From contig MWYY01000052.1 of the NCBI GenBank assembly GCA_002050355.1, positions 37,692-101,691 on the forward strand: a stretch of 64,000 nt of DNA. Direction: 5' to 3'. Made by a program: the position numbers and the translations under genes. Under the pieces are notes generated by a model. The model saw only the letters and a program-made list of their open reading frames with translations, was not told the origin of the DNA and did no database searches. The stretch is from Acidobacteria bacterium 28-9 (GTDB lineage Bacteria > Acidobacteriota > Blastocatellia > Pyrinomonadales > Pyrinomonadaceae). Shown one piece after another: positions 26,138-35,484 of this stretch (position 1 is its first letter; every line of letters begins with the position of its first letter).

Positions 26138-26815
26138 TCATTTCAAATTTAAAATCGCCCAATCGTGCTGCAGCGCTATTTGTTTCAGCCTGAAATCCGG
26201 ATTAACCGCCGCTGGATGACCGACAATCGAGAGCATCGGCAAATCGGAAATGCTGTCGGAATAGGCATAGGAATCCGAAAGATTTATGCCTTCGCGCTCG
26301 GCGTATTCGCGTATCCAAATTGCTTTGGTCGCCGAAGCCATTACAGGCGGCAACAATCTTCCCGTCGCGTAACCGTTGACGAATTCCAGGCGGTTCGCGG
26401 CGAATTCGTCAATGCCGAGATGATCCATCAGACGCTCGATTGTAAAATCAAGGGCGCCGGTGATGACGATTTGACGCAAGCCTAATTTTTTCGACGTTTT
26501 TATCATCTCGAATGTGCCGTCAAAAATCGCAGGCTTTAACACTTTTTCAAATAATTCTTCGGAAAAAAAGCGCAGGCGGTCGGCGGATTCGCCTTTATAA
26601 GATTTAAAGAATACTTCGTTAAAGACATTGCGTGAATACAAATCCGTAATTCCAAAAAATGGCAGTTTTACCAGCGTCATCGCGCTTTTTTTGAATGTTT
26701 GAAGAAGACCTTGCTGGCGTTGGGCGTAAAAACCTAAAGTATGCACAAGATTTGTGCTGACGAGCGTTCCTTCTAAATCGTAAAATGATGCCGTTGTTTG
26801 GGCGCTTTTATTCAT
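26138..26815 (-). CDS. HAD-IB family phosphatase
   Basis: A 225-residue haloacid-dehalogenase-type hydrolase of the SerB-like IB class. Motif I appears as FYDLEGTLVSTN: the first Asp is kept but the second is Glu in place of the usual DGT pattern. Motif II is IVITGALDFTIE and motif III is YSDSISDLPML. Relatives dephosphorylate phosphoserine or phospholipid intermediates. A role with the fused lipid enzyme 6 kb downstream on the same strand is possible but unproven, since the toxin-antitoxin island lies between them. Confidence 0.82.
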   Translation of the reverse strand: MNKSAQTTASFYDLEGTLVSTNLVHTLGFYAQRQQGLLQTFKKSAMTLVKLPFFGITDLYSRNVFNEVFFKSYKGESADRLRFFSEELFEKVLKPAIFDGTFEMIKTSKKLGLRQIVITGALDFTIERLMDHLGIDEFAANRLEFVNGYATGRLLPPVMASATKAIWIREYAEREGINLSDSYAYSDSISDLPMLSIVGHPAAVNPDFRLKQIALQHDWAILNLK

Positions 26816-26999
26816 TCGAGTTTGCGGTGAATTTCCAGTGTGAATTAAAATGAATCGTCATTCAGTAACGAAAAATAGAATATAACTTATTTTATCGTTT
26901 TTTGGTAATTTGCTGGCAAAAGGAATGTATTTTTACAGATTTATTACAATGATTTTGCAAAAATAGAAATTATAATTTTTGACGTTCGATTTTAATAAT

Positions 27000-27044
27000 A
27001 GAGAAAAGACGCGAAAAATTTTTTATTTTTCGCGTCTTTTCTCT
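27000..27044 (-). terminator. strong hairpin downstream of the sigma/PDZ operon
   Basis: A perfect 20-bp stem (agagaaaagacgcgaaaaat and its complement) with a 5-nt loop, in the spacer between the PDZ protein's 3' end and the HAD gene's 5' end. It should end the minus-strand sigma-factor operon. Confidence 0.88.
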
Positions 27045-27066
27045 TTGTAAATATTTGAATTGAAGT

Positions 27067-27951
27067 TTAATTAGACTGATTACTCAAAGAGATTTCGATT
27101 TTTTCCGCGCCGCGCGCAATACTTAATTTTTTCCCGCCGATTGTTTTGTTTTGCACGGGTTTGCCGGTAAGTTTTTCGCCGTCAATTGCTTCTATCGAAT
27201 CTCCGACTTTTATACCGGAACGCGCAGCCGGACTGTTTTGCATAACTGATTTTACCTTCCAGCCTTCGTTCTCAAAAACCGCTTCGATACCGTGTTGCAG
27301 CAAAACGTCTTTGGCTGTTAAAGATTTTACGTTCACCGAGTTAGGCGAAGTTCTAAGCGCTTGGTTGATAGGAATTCCCGGCGGTGTTATAACTCGTGTC
27401 GAAGTCGAAGCACTGGTGCGTGAACCGCCGGTTACTTCGCTCGTATTTACTCTTGATAAAATTTCCGGTTTTGGTTTTTTGACCGATCTTGCCACCGTCA
27501 TTGGCGCGGCGGCGTTAGGCATTTTAGTAGAAATTTTATTTCTTGACGCCGATTCTATATCAACCGACGGCTGGGGAAAATCTGCCGCATTGATTTGTTC
27601 GGTTGCAGCAGGTTTATCCGGCAAGTTATTTTCTTTAATCGAAGACGGAATATGAGTTTCTGCAACCATTGAACCGTCTCGCGTATCGGCAAAATATACG
27701 CTGTTAAAAATGACTGCGGCGGAAATTACAACAACCAGACTCAGAGGTAAAATGTAACGCAGCACCGGCAAAAACTGTGGCTGATAACTGTTTGGTTTCG
27801 CGTTTGCAAAACGTGCTTTGAGGCGAAAATCAAAATCCTTCGGCGCGCCGACTCTTTTCATACTGCCGAGCAGCGAGCGGATTTTTTCGTCCTCCGCACT
27901 CAAAATTTCGCCGTCTTCAATTTTATTTTCGGTTAAATTTTTATAATTCAT
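27067..27951 (-). CDS. membrane PDZ protein, candidate anti-sigma factor
   Basis: A 294-residue protein. Residues 1-60 are cytoplasmic (SLLGSMKRVGAPKDFDFRLK), 63-87 are a membrane segment, and a Ser/Thr/Pro-rich linker leads to a C-terminal PDZ domain (about 212-290, GIEAVFENEGWKVKSVMQNS, SGIKVGDSIEAIDGEKL). The gene starts 16 bp after the sigma factor gene, the usual place of an anti-sigma factor, yet the zinc anti-sigma motif HxxxCxxC is absent. The PDZ domain outside the membrane could sense unfolded proteins or peptides. The function is inferred from position and topology. Confidence 0.78.
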   Translation of the reverse strand: MNYKNLTENKIEDGEILSAEDEKIRSLLGSMKRVGAPKDFDFRLKARFANAKPNSYQPQFLPVLRYILPLSLVVVISAAVIFNSVYFADTRDGSMVAETHIPSSIKENNLPDKPAATEQINAADFPQPSVDIESASRNKISTKMPNAAAPMTVARSVKKPKPEILSRVNTSEVTGGSRTSASTSTRVITPPGIPINQALRTSPNSVNVKSLTAKDVLLQHGIEAVFENEGWKVKSVMQNSPAARSGIKVGDSIEAIDGEKLTGKPVQNKTIGGKKLSIARGAEKIEISLSNQSN

Positions 27952-27967
27952 TTTTGCAATTTGTTTT

Positions 27968-28600
27968 TTAAAAATAATTCTTTAATTTTTCTTTCAAAAG
28001 TCCGCGCGCGCGGCTGATACGTGATTTGGTTGTGCCTAAACCGAGCTGTAAAATCTCTCCGATTTCCTCGTAAGTTTTGCCTTCGACATCACGCAGAACA
28101 ATCGGCGCGCGATATTTTTCCGGCAAGGTGGCAATCGCCCGCGCAATGGTTTGCGCTTGCTCGCTTTCAATCAAATTGTCGTCCGCAAGCGGTTTTTCAT
28201 CAGGCGGTTGAAAATCTTTGGCGTCTTCGTTGTCAAATTGAAAAAGTCCGGTTAAAGAAACCAGCTTTTGCCGTTTGCGTTTACGAATTTCGCTTATCGC
28301 CAGATTAGTCGCAATCCGGTAAATATAAGTCGAAAAAGCGTATTCGGTGTGATAACGCGCAATTGCGAAATACACGCGCACAAAAGTTTCCTGCGCCAAA
28401 TCAACTGCTTCTTCGTAATCGTTCAAAAAGCGATATAAATAATTCGTAATCGGATTGCGGTAACGATTGACGATTTCGGCAAATGCCGCCTCGTCGCCTT
28501 GCTTTGTTGCTTCGATTAGCTCGTGGTCGGACAATTTCTCAATTGGCACGGTGGTTTGCAACACCTCCGCGTTTCGTTTCTCGAATTTGTCCAAAGCCAT
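27968..28600 (-). CDS. ECF-type sigma-70 factor
   Basis: A 210-residue RNA polymerase sigma factor with region 2 (ELIEATKQGDEAAFAEIVNR, VDLAQETFVRVYFAI) and region 4 (LPEKYRAPIVLRDVEGKTYE, GTTKSRISRARGLLKEKL), and an acidic spacer between them. A GTG at 28633 is in frame, but the ATG at 28600 (MALDKFEKRN) fits the family better. It should direct a stress or envelope regulon together with the PDZ protein downstream. No own target promoter could be identified by eye. Confidence 0.9.
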   Translation of the reverse strand: MALDKFEKRNAEVLQTTVPIEKLSDHELIEATKQGDEAAFAEIVNRYRNPITNYLYRFLNDYEEAVDLAQETFVRVYFAIARYHTEYAFSTYIYRIATNLAISEIRKRKRQKLVSLTGLFQFDNEDAKDFQPPDEKPLADDNLIESEQAQTIARAIATLPEKYRAPIVLRDVEGKTYEEIGEILQLGLGTTKSRISRARGLLKEKLKNYF

Positions 28601-28640
28601 ACATTCATAAGTTTTTACAACATAATTAAGCACAAAACAA

Positions 28641-28676
28641 AAGCCGCGTTACGTTTTGAAACACGCACGGCGGCTT
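28641..28676 (-). terminator. possible terminator after the 197-residue secreted protein gene
   Basis: A 7-bp GC-rich stem (aagccgc/gcggctt) with a partly paired interior, followed on the minus strand by TTGTTTT. It lies between the secreted protein's stop and the sigma factor gene. Confidence 0.5.
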
Positions 28677-28715
28677 CAAATGTTGCAAAAAATTTTCGAC
28701 GGCACGATTGTTCAA

Positions 28716-29309
28716 CTATTCCTGCGTCGGTTTGACAGTCAAAATTAAAAACATCACTTCATCCGGCTTTGACGTGGACAAATTGCCGATTACAGTTGGC
28801 GTATTTACCAGGAGATTAAGTCTTCCCATTGTAAGTCCGGCATATTCGTAATTAACAGTATTACTTGTCGTTTTAACCGGAACTCTCTGCCCGAATCTGA
28901 AATTTTGAATCGAAATTGAATTTTGTCCCTTCGCATCCGGCAAATTCATTAATTGTCCGATTGTCCAATCCGAGAAAATTGGCACGTAAACGTCTTGATT
29001 CGGTTCATTTGAAACACCTTTGAATTCAAGATTTCCCGTATTTGCGACTCGCTGCAGATAAGTTAAACTCAGGCGGTAATTTGAAAACGTATAATTAGTT
29101 TTCAGCTTTTTGACGGCATTTGAAAGTGTTTGCGGAACGGCATTTGATTTGTCACCGGCATTGTTGGAAGCAGTCAAAACTTGCAAAACTACTTCGTAAC
29201 TCGGTTGGGTTTGTTGATTGGTTGGTGCCTGTGCGAAAGAAGTTGTTGAATTCAGAAGGCAAACAAGAAATAAAGCAACAACGGAAAAAATAATTTTCGG
29301 TTTGTTCAT
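28716..29309 (-). CDS. secreted protein of unknown function
   Basis: A 197-residue exported protein with a clear signal peptide (IIFSVVALFLVCLLNSTTSFAQA). The mature part is mostly beta-like (KLKTNYTFSNYRLSLTYLQR, LTMGRLNLLVNTPTVIGNLS) and contains no cysteine or known catalytic motif. Similar secreted proteins appear in related bacteria by general look, but no name can be given. Located upstream of the sigma factor, it may be one of its targets, which is speculation. Confidence 0.72.
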   Translation of the reverse strand: MNKPKIIFSVVALFLVCLLNSTTSFAQAPTNQQTQPSYEVVLQVLTASNNAGDKSNAVPQTLSNAVKKLKTNYTFSNYRLSLTYLQRVANTGNLEFKGVSNEPNQDVYVPIFSDWTIGQLMNLPDAKGQNSISIQNFRFGQRVPVKTTSNTVNYEYAGLTMGRLNLLVNTPTVIGNLSTSKPDEVMFLILTVKPTQE

Positions 29310-29451
29310 CAGATTTCTCCTGTAAGTAGTTTGGGGAGTTAACCTTTACACCGACAAGCCGAAACAAAGTTGCAAAAAATTATTTTTGTTGTTCAATAAA
29401 TTCAAGATTTAAGATTAAGTTAGAATTTTGAATATTTGGATCTTGAACCTT

Positions 29452-30282
29452 TTAGCCTTCCTGAAAAATAGATTCTTCCAGCTTTTGACCGAAGGTAACG
29501 GTTTGAACGTTGGTTTCTTCTATTTGTTTATCGTTTGCCCAAAGCACGTTGCGAAACGGGAAAAGCGTGCCTTGCGCGTAGTTGTAATCGTAGAATTTGC
29601 GGCGGTATTTCGTGTCGCCTTCGTTATATTCGAGCATCATCACGCGGAAGCTTTTCGAGCTGATATAAAACCGCGTTTTGCGATTTTGCTTGTCGGTTAC
29701 GTCGAGCATATAAAAATCAACGCCCATTAATTTATCGCGTCCGGCAAGCGCAACGGTCGCGCCGTTTTCCTTGTAGCGCAGCAGCGCTTCGAGACCGTGC
29801 CAGATTTGATTTTCAAACGCCTTGGAAGCATCTTCGCGCGGCATAAAAACCAAGTCGTTGTGAAGCCCAAAAATTTTATCGCCTGCGTAAACAAGAGCGT
29901 ATCTTGCGTTTGGAAATTCCTGTTCAAAGCGAATGCGCTCTTTATCGAGCGTCTCGGCGCGCAGAATCCAGCGTTCGTAATTTGCCTGTTCGGTTTTTCC
30001 ATCCACATTAACAACGCTGATTTTTCCGCGCTCCAGGCTGGTTTTTCGAATCTGATTAAGAGTTGCTCTGCCGCCGAGACCGCCGCCGTAAATCACAACG
30101 GTTGATTCAGCGATTTGCTCGGCGGTAGGATTTTTAGCCGCGTCAGCTTTTTGCTTGCCGTCCTGCTTTTGCTTTTTGGCGGTTTTGTCAGCATTTTCAA
30201 CGTTCGTCTGCGCGCATACCAACGAAACGCCGCCCAGCATCAAAAAAGCGAATAATATAAAAAACTTAAATCGCAAAAACAC
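29452..30282 (-). CDS. secreted LolA/LolB-like lipoprotein-handling protein
   Basis: A 276-residue exported protein. The GTG at 30282 has GAGGAG upstream and directly precedes a signal peptide (FFILFAFLMLGGVSLVCAQ), so it is preferred over the longer frame from 30414. After a Lys/Gln/Ala-rich linker, the body (RFYISSKSFRVMMLEYNEGD, FYDYNYAQGTLFPFRNVLW) has the pattern of outer-membrane lipoprotein-sorting-like proteins, which bind acyl chains in a beta half-barrel. The assignment rests on general resemblance only. Confidence 0.6.
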   Translation of the reverse strand: MFLRFKFFILFAFLMLGGVSLVCAQTNVENADKTAKKQKQDGKQKADAAKNPTAEQIAESTVVIYGGGLGGRATLNQIRKTSLERGKISVVNVDGKTEQANYERWILRAETLDKERIRFEQEFPNARYALVYAGDKIFGLHNDLVFMPREDASKAFENQIWHGLEALLRYKENGATVALAGRDKLMGVDFYMLDVTDKQNRKTRFYISSKSFRVMMLEYNEGDTKYRRKFYDYNYAQGTLFPFRNVLWANDKQIEETNVQTVTFGQKLEESIFQEG

Positions 30283-30488
30283 TTGAAGTTCTCCTCGAAT
30301 TTTGTTGTAGATTGACTCTTGCGGATTGTAGCACAAACTATTAAAATCAGCACATTTCAGCCGCTTCGAGAGTAAGTAAATTGATGAAGTTTTATTCAAT
30401 TGAGATGCTTGCAATCAGTGAAGTACATAAAACTAAAAGCTGAAAATATATATTTTGTTTTTATTTCACAGTTTCAGAAGCAAAAATT

Positions 30489-31115
30489 ATGACCCGTAAA
30501 ATTGAAAGTTTATTAGAACAAGCCGCACTCATAGCAAATTCTTCGGACGACGAAATGAGTTCGGCAGCTTCCGCCAAACGTAATTTCTCGAACGCTTCGG
30601 AAGCGGAAAATTTCTTTGTTAAATTTAAGGAAAAACTTTTTCGAATCAGAAAATGGAACGCTCTGTCGGGTTTATCGAGCTACGAGCTTTTTGATGCAAA
30701 CGGCATTATTTGCAAGCGAGAAACGGCAATTGTCGGTGATTTTATACGAATAACTCTGCACGGCTCGGGTAAAAGCGATTGGGTAAAAGTAGCTAATATT
30801 GATGAAAACTCGGATGAAGTTATATTAACCGCCCAACCGACCTTTAATCCGACCGAAGATGAGCCGGACGCAGGCGTTACATCACATTTTTTCACCGCCG
30901 AGTCAACCAATAATTTTTGTTTGCAGAAAACCGGCGAAACGATAAATTTTTATGTCGTCGGTTTGCACGAAAAGTCCAATAAGCATGACACAAACAATAT
31001 AATCGAAACCGTGCGCAACGTCGCCACTGCAAATCTTGGGCATTATTTAGGAATTCAAAAAGGTGAATGGACGACATTCTGCGAGAATTTACTTGAAGTC
31101 AAAAGTGAAAAATGA
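30489..31115 (+). CDS. hypothetical soluble protein next to trmL
   Basis: A 208-residue cytoplasmic protein without signal or membrane segments. The middle (FIRITLHGSGKSDWVKVANI, PDAGVTSHFFTAESTNNFCL) looks like a compact beta domain, and the N-terminus is helical. It lies 10 bp before trmL on the same strand and is therefore probably co-transcribed. No family was recognised. Confidence 0.65.
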   Translation: MTRKIESLLEQAALIANSSDDEMSSAASAKRNFSNASEAENFFVKFKEKLFRIRKWNALSGLSSYELFDANGIICKRETAIVGDFIRITLHGSGKSDWVKVANIDENSDEVILTAQPTFNPTEDEPDAGVTSHFFTAESTNNFCLQKTGETINFYVVGLHEKSNKHDTNNIIETVRNVATANLGHYLGIQKGEWTTFCENLLEVKSEK

Positions 31116-31125
31116 ATAAATTCCT

Positions 31126-31590
31126 ATGCTGCACGTCGCTTTAGTCGAGCCGGAAATTCCGCCGAATACGGGAAACATAGCGCGTTTGTGCGCGGCAACT
31201 TTTACAGATTTGCACATCGTCGGCGCAGCCGGTTTTCGCCTCGACGAAAAGGCTGTCAAACGCGCCGGACTCGATTACTGGGACCAAGTAAAAATTCGCC
31301 GACATATTGATTTAGAGAATCTTTACAGCGCGCTTCCCGGCTCGCGCTTTGTTTATTTCAGCACAAAATCAGACAAAACATATACTGATTTCCCGTTTCA
31401 AAACAACGATTGTTTAATCTTCGGACGTGAAACTCGCGGACTGCCCGAAGATTTGCTGAAAGCCAATTGGGAACGCTGCCTGCAAATTCCAATGCCGAAC
31501 CAAAACGTCCGCAGTTTGAATCTTGCTACATCGGTTGGAATCGTTCTTTTTGAGGCTTTTCGCCAAGTCGGATTTCACGATCGAAGTTAG
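31126..31590 (+). CDS. trmL: tRNA (cytidine(34)-2'-O)-methyltransferase
   Basis: A 154-residue SPOUT-class methyltransferase that modifies the wobble base of certain leucine tRNAs. The motifs HVALVEPEIPPNTGNIARLC, FGRETRGLPEDLL and IPMPNQNVRSLNLATSVGIV are diagnostic and form the SAM-binding trefoil knot. The length fits the single-domain TrmL family. It ends at a strong terminator. Confidence 0.95.
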   Translation: MLHVALVEPEIPPNTGNIARLCAATFTDLHIVGAAGFRLDEKAVKRAGLDYWDQVKIRRHIDLENLYSALPGSRFVYFSTKSDKTYTDFPFQNNDCLIFGRETRGLPEDLLKANWERCLQIPMPNQNVRSLNLATSVGIVLFEAFRQVGFHDRS

Positions 31591-31611
31591 AACAGTTAGA
31601 TTTTAATCCAT

Positions 31612-31657
31612 CAAACAAAAGACCGGACGAAAGTAATTTTGTCCGGTCTTTTGTTTG
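31612..31657 (+). terminator. terminator after trmL
   Basis: A perfect 17-bp stem (caaacaaaagaccggac and its complement) with a 12-nt loop and T-rich end, 21 bp after the trmL stop and upstream of typA. Confidence 0.9.
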
Positions 31658-31723
31658 TCAATTTGCATTTTCCGCTTCAATCCGTCATCATTTTCGTTTG
31701 TCTTTTAAGGCAAATTTACATCT

Positions 31724-33532
31724 ATGATGACAACAGAAAAAATTAGAAACATTGCAATTATCGCGCACGTCGACCACGGCAAAACGACGCTTGTGGACGC
31801 AATGCTCAAACAATCCGGCACGTTCCGCGACAACGAAGCCACGCAAGACCGTATGATGGACTCGATGGATTTGGAACGCGAACGCGGCATTACGATTATG
31901 GCGAAAAACGCCTCGGTGCATTACGGCGATTACAAAATCAATATCTTAGACACGCCCGGTCACGCCGATTTCGGCGGCGAAGTCGAGCGCGTTCTAAAAA
32001 TGGTTGACGGAATTGTTCTTCTGGTTGACGCGGCGGAAGGCTGCCTGCCGCAAACCAGATTTGTTTTGCGAAAGGCGTTGGAGCAAAAACTTCCGGCAAT
32101 CGCTCTTGTCAACAAAATTGACCGGCAGGACGCGCGTCCTGAAGAAGTTTTGGACGAGATTTACGATCTTTTTATTGACTTGGGCGCAAGCGAAGAGCAA
32201 ATTGATTTTCCGGTTTTGTATGCGATTTCGCGCGACGGCGTGGCGAAAAAAACTCTGGAAGAAGAATCGAAAAATCTTAAACCGCTTTTCGACCAGATTG
32301 TCGAAACAATTCCCGCGCCGCACGCTTTGCGCGACGACAGTTTGCAATTGCTTGTCGCCAACATTGATTACAACGCTTTTGTCGGTCGTCTTGCAATCGG
32401 CAGAATTTATTCGGGCGAGATTACCAAAAACCAGGAAGTTATAGTTTCAAAGCGCGACGGTTCGACACTGAAAACGCGCGTCAAAGAGCTTTATGTTTTT
32501 GAAGGAATGAAGCGCGAACCGGTTGACGGCGCTGGCGTCGGCGAAATAGTCGCGCTCGCCGGTTTTGACGACATCAACATCGGCGAAACAATTACGCTGG
32601 TTGATAATCCGAAACCTCTGCCGATAATCAACGTGGATGAGCCGACCATTTCAATGATTTTCGGCGTAAACAATTCGCCGTTTTCGGGTATTGACGGAAA
32701 ATTTGTAACATCGCGTCAAATAAAAGAACGCCTTGAAAAAGAACTTCTCGGAAACGTCGCACTTCGTGTTGCCGATACCGATTCGCCCGACCAATTCAAA
32801 GTTTCCGGTCGCGGTGAACTTCAGCTTGCCATTTTAATCGAAATGATGCGCCGCGAAGGTTACGAACTGCAAGTTTCAAAGCCTGAAGTTATCACCAAAC
32901 GAGGCGAAAACGGCGAATTACTCGAACCGATTGAGCAAGTTGTCGTTGATTGTCCCGAAGAATTTATTGGCGTCGTAACCGAAGCGCTCGGAAGGCGCAA
33001 AGGTCAAATGAGCAAAATGATAAACAACGGAACAGGCAGAGTTCGGCTCGAATACGAAGTTCCGTCGCGCGGTTTAATTGGTTTTCGCGGCGAGTTTTTG
33101 ACTGAAACAAAAGGAACAGGCTTGCTCAATACGATTTTTCTGCGCTTCGACAAATGGCAGGGCGATATGAAAGGACGCGGCACAGGCTCGCTCGTCTCCG
33201 ATCGAATGGGCGAGACGACAACTTATGCGCTTTATGCTTTGCAGGAACGCGGCGCGCTTTTCGTCAATCCGCAAACGAAGGTTTACGAAGGAATGCTCAT
33301 CGGCGAAAACGCCCGCGCCGTGGATTTAGACGTAAATCCAATCAAAGAGAAAAAGCTGACCAATATGCGCACAACTTCAACCGACGAAGCGATGCGTCTT
33401 GTTCCGGTGAAAGATTTATCGCTCGAGCAAGCGTTGGAATTTATCGCGGACGATGAGCTTGTCGAAGTTACGCCGAAATCAATTCGTCTGCGCAAAAGAG
33501 TTTTGAAAGCGAACGAGCGACCGAAGAAATAG
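31724..33532 (+). CDS. typA: ribosome-associated GTPase TypA/BipA
   Basis: A 602-residue translational GTPase that binds ribosomes and supports assembly and stress growth. G1 is HVDHGKTTL (residues 15-23), with [16 protein letters not shown] and [12 protein letters not shown] further on. The C-terminus [20 protein letters not shown] is the conserved end of the family. The gene is monocistronic, between two terminators. A diverged copy of its last 25 codons recurs at 34822-34902. Confidence 0.97.
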   Translation: MMTTEKIRNIAIIAHVDHGKTTLVDAMLKQSGTFRDNEATQDRMMDSMDLERERGITIMAKNASVHYGDYKINILDTPGHADFGGEVERVLKMVDGIVLLVDAAEGCLPQTRFVLRKALEQKLPAIALVNKIDRQDARPEEVLDEIYDLFIDLGASEEQIDFPVLYAISRDGVAKKTLEEESKNLKPLFDQIVETIPAPHALRDDSLQLLVANIDYNAFVGRLAIGRIYSGEITKNQEVIVSKRDGSTLKTRVKELYVFEGMKREPVDGAGVGEIVALAGFDDINIGETITLVDNPKPLPIINVDEPTISMIFGVNNSPFSGIDGKFVTSRQIKERLEKELLGNVALRVADTDSPDQFKVSGRGELQLAILIEMMRREGYELQVSKPEVITKRGENGELLEPIEQVVVDCPEEFIGVVTEALGRRKGQMSKMINNGTGRVRLEYEVPSRGLIGFRGEFLTETKGTGLLNTIFLRFDKWQGDMKGRGTGSLVSDRMGETTTYALYALQERGALFVNPQTKVYEGMLIGENARAVDLDVNPIKEKKLTNMRTTSTDEAMRLVPVKDLSLEQALEFIADDELVEVTPKSIRLRKRVLKANERPKK

Positions 33533-33563
33533 TTTCTCTCATAATCAAGATACTATAAAATAA

Positions 33564-33590
33564 AAAAGCCGGATTGAATATCTGGCTTTT
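33564..33590 (+). terminator. terminator after typA
   Basis: A 10-bp stem AAAAGCCGGA/TCTGGCTTTT with one G-T pair and a 7-nt loop, followed by a T-rich stretch, 31 bp after the typA stop. Confidence 0.78.
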
Positions 33591-33641
33591 CTTGAACTTC
33601 AAAGTAAAGATAACGGTCGATAGCAAAATTTTGGAAATCAT

Positions 33642-34577
33642 TTATTTACCCTCCATATTTTGCAAGCCGTTCAAAAAGATATTTATTCCATTATCGTCCA
33701 ACAAAATATCAGTTGGAGAAGAATACTTATAACCATTCGGACCGTATGCTTTGAAACCGTCAGGACTTGGATACTTGCCGTATTCCTTTTTCATCCAATC
33801 GGAAACTGAATTCATTTCACGGGTTAAGCCGTCCATTGAACCGGCGAAAGAATCGTCGGCAATTATTGAATATGCCAGAAGCATCGAGTTAAACGGAGAT
33901 ACGTTTTGCTCTGACGATGGAAATTGCTCCGGCATAAGTTCCGAGAGAAATTTATATTTATTTTCGGTCCTTTCGATAATCTCTCGTTTGACGAAAGAGA
34001 GGTAAAATTCTGGAATTTCTCCATTGCCTCTTTTTAGCGCAGACAGAAAACTTGAGAGTTGGTCTATTCTGATAAACTTGCCGCTTGCCCTTAGTTTAAT
34101 TGCCGAACGTCCTTTTTTATACGATTCCGGCAAATCGGGATGGTCAAAACCCTTCCAGCTTTCAATCGCCGAAGCCGTCTCCTGCTCGTTCCACTTCGCC
34201 GCTCTTTCCAATACCGTCTCGGTAATTAAATCACCCGTCTCCGACACGGAAATGCCGTTTTCGTCGTTTAGCCGGAAACTTTGTTCTTGAGAAACAAGAA
34301 GTTTTTGCGCGTCGGGATTGATAGCGACTCCCGAACGATTTTCCATAAATTTAGAGAGTGATTTTATGGAAGCGGCTATTTTGTTTTCGGAAGAAGATGA
34401 GCTGAATTTTATTTCACCCAAACCTTGTTTAACTCTAGCTTTGTGAATCTCACGCGCATCAGCGGCTGAAACATTTTTTTGAACGGATGTGGAATCTTTG
34501 TTTCCGACAAACATCGTCGCCGCCGCTGCAAATACAACTGCTAACACAACTAACAAAAATCTACTAAAGTTTTTCAT
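33642..34577 (-). CDS. exported protein of unknown function
   Basis: A 311-residue protein with an N-terminal signal or anchor (LLVVLAVVFAAAATMFVG). The rest is helical, charged and Ser-rich (SSSSENKIAASIKSLSKFME, IESWKGFDHPDLPESYKKG), with a C-terminal region rich in Tyr/Gly/Pro (KYPSPDGFKAYGPNGYKY). Nothing like a catalytic motif is visible. It is the only gene between typA and a duplicated typA tail, so it may be the cargo of an inserted segment, and its A+T content is higher than that of typA. Confidence 0.7.
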   Translation of the reverse strand: MKNFSRFLLVVLAVVFAAAATMFVGNKDSTSVQKNVSAADAREIHKARVKQGLGEIKFSSSSSENKIAASIKSLSKFMENRSGVAINPDAQKLLVSQEQSFRLNDENGISVSETGDLITETVLERAAKWNEQETASAIESWKGFDHPDLPESYKKGRSAIKLRASGKFIRIDQLSSFLSALKRGNGEIPEFYLSFVKREIIERTENKYKFLSELMPEQFPSSEQNVSPFNSMLLAYSIIADDSFAGSMDGLTREMNSVSDWMKKEYGKYPSPDGFKAYGPNGYKYSSPTDILLDDNGINIFLNGLQNMEGK

Positions 34578-34821
34578 ATTTTGCCCCTTGTCTATTGTGA
34601 AATTGTGGAATTTGGATGTTAAAAGAAAATCGAGTTTTCTGATTTTTCCAAATTTGACATTACATCAGAATTAATGCAACACAGGGGAATTATCACAGAA
34701 AAAAAATACAAGAGATTTTTTACTTATACTTATATTTATTATTAATAAAATTCATATTTGATGATTTTATCGAAATGCTGTCTAGTTGACGGCGCTTTTG
34801 CGCTTTACAGTTATTGTTTCT

Positions 34822-34902
34822 AACGACGAATTAGTCGAAGCGACACCAAAAGCGATTCGCTTGCGGAAGAGAGTTCTCAAACCAAACGACTTGCGCGGAT
34901 GA
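34822..34902 (+). pseudogene. 3'-tail fragment of a typA gene
   Basis: It reads [20 protein letters not shown] followed by PNDLRG and a stop. The intact typA ends [20 protein letters not shown], a match of about 18 in 23 residues. It has the same orientation as typA and lies 1.3 kb downstream. Its last codons merge with the truncated endonuclease V gene on the other strand, and its stop (TGA at 34900) comes from that sequence. Confidence 0.88.
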
Positions 34903-35251
34903 GCTAAACCTTGACCATCGCATAAAATCAAATCGGGCGTGAGCGTTAATTTTTCCAGAGCTTTAATAGCAACGGGCGTTTCTCTAAAAGATAAAAGTCC
35001 GGGAACATACGGAAACTGAATCGGTAAAAGCGCTTCACTCGTTTCAAGCAAATCCAATTCGGAAAAACTCAAACGACGACAACAGCGCGGCTCGCATCGT
35101 TTTTTGCGTCGTAACCCAAATCAATTCCGGCGACGGTTCTTATCGGTTCGGCAAAACGGTCTTCGGTTTCGACTTCAAACGCAAGCTGTTTTTGCAGCTC
35201 AATCGCTTCTTTGGACGATAAACTCCAGCTGTGAAGCGGTTTTATTTCCAT
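34894..35251 (-). pseudogene. nfi: endonuclease V gene, truncated and frameshifted
   Basis: Endonuclease V cuts DNA next to deoxyinosine. The start MEIKPLHSWSLSSKEAIELQ and [20 protein letters not shown] are clear. The frame shifts by one base at about 35070, then continues [32 protein letters not shown] and [13 protein letters not shown]. At that point, roughly the middle of the family length, homology stops because the sequence joins the antisense of the typA tail fragment. The second half of the enzyme is missing, so it is not functional. The coupled small gene upstream is intact. Confidence 0.88.
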
Positions 35252-35254
35252 TGT

Positions 35255-35440
35255 TTATTCCTCTTCTTCGTCGTCTTCGTCAAGGTTATAAATTTCGTAA
35301 CCGTGCGCGTCATCGTAATAGTAACCTTTCTCGCGCTGGTCTTGGCTCCACGAAGATTTTTCGTCGGTTTCGCATTCGTCTTCCGGCAATTTTTCCGCTT
35401 CCTTTTCTTTATCAATTTTCTCCTTCGGATTTTCGGGCAT
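35255..35440 (-). CDS. small acidic protein upstream of nfi
   Basis: A 61-residue, highly charged protein with Lys/Glu-rich beginning (PKEKIDKEKEAEKLPEDECE), an aromatic middle (EKGYYYDDAHGYEIYNLD) and a run of acidic residues at the end. GGAGAG lies about 15 nt upstream. It ends 3 bp before the nfi start, so both were one transcript. No known family; probably a real small protein because of its position and the Tyr-rich motif. Confidence 0.5.
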   Translation of the reverse strand: MPENPKEKIDKEKEAEKLPEDECETDEKSSWSQDQREKGYYYDDAHGYEIYNLDEDDEEEE

Positions 35441-35484
35441 AATTCATTTATAATCTCTCCAAAACTTTTTTCCAAACAAAAATT

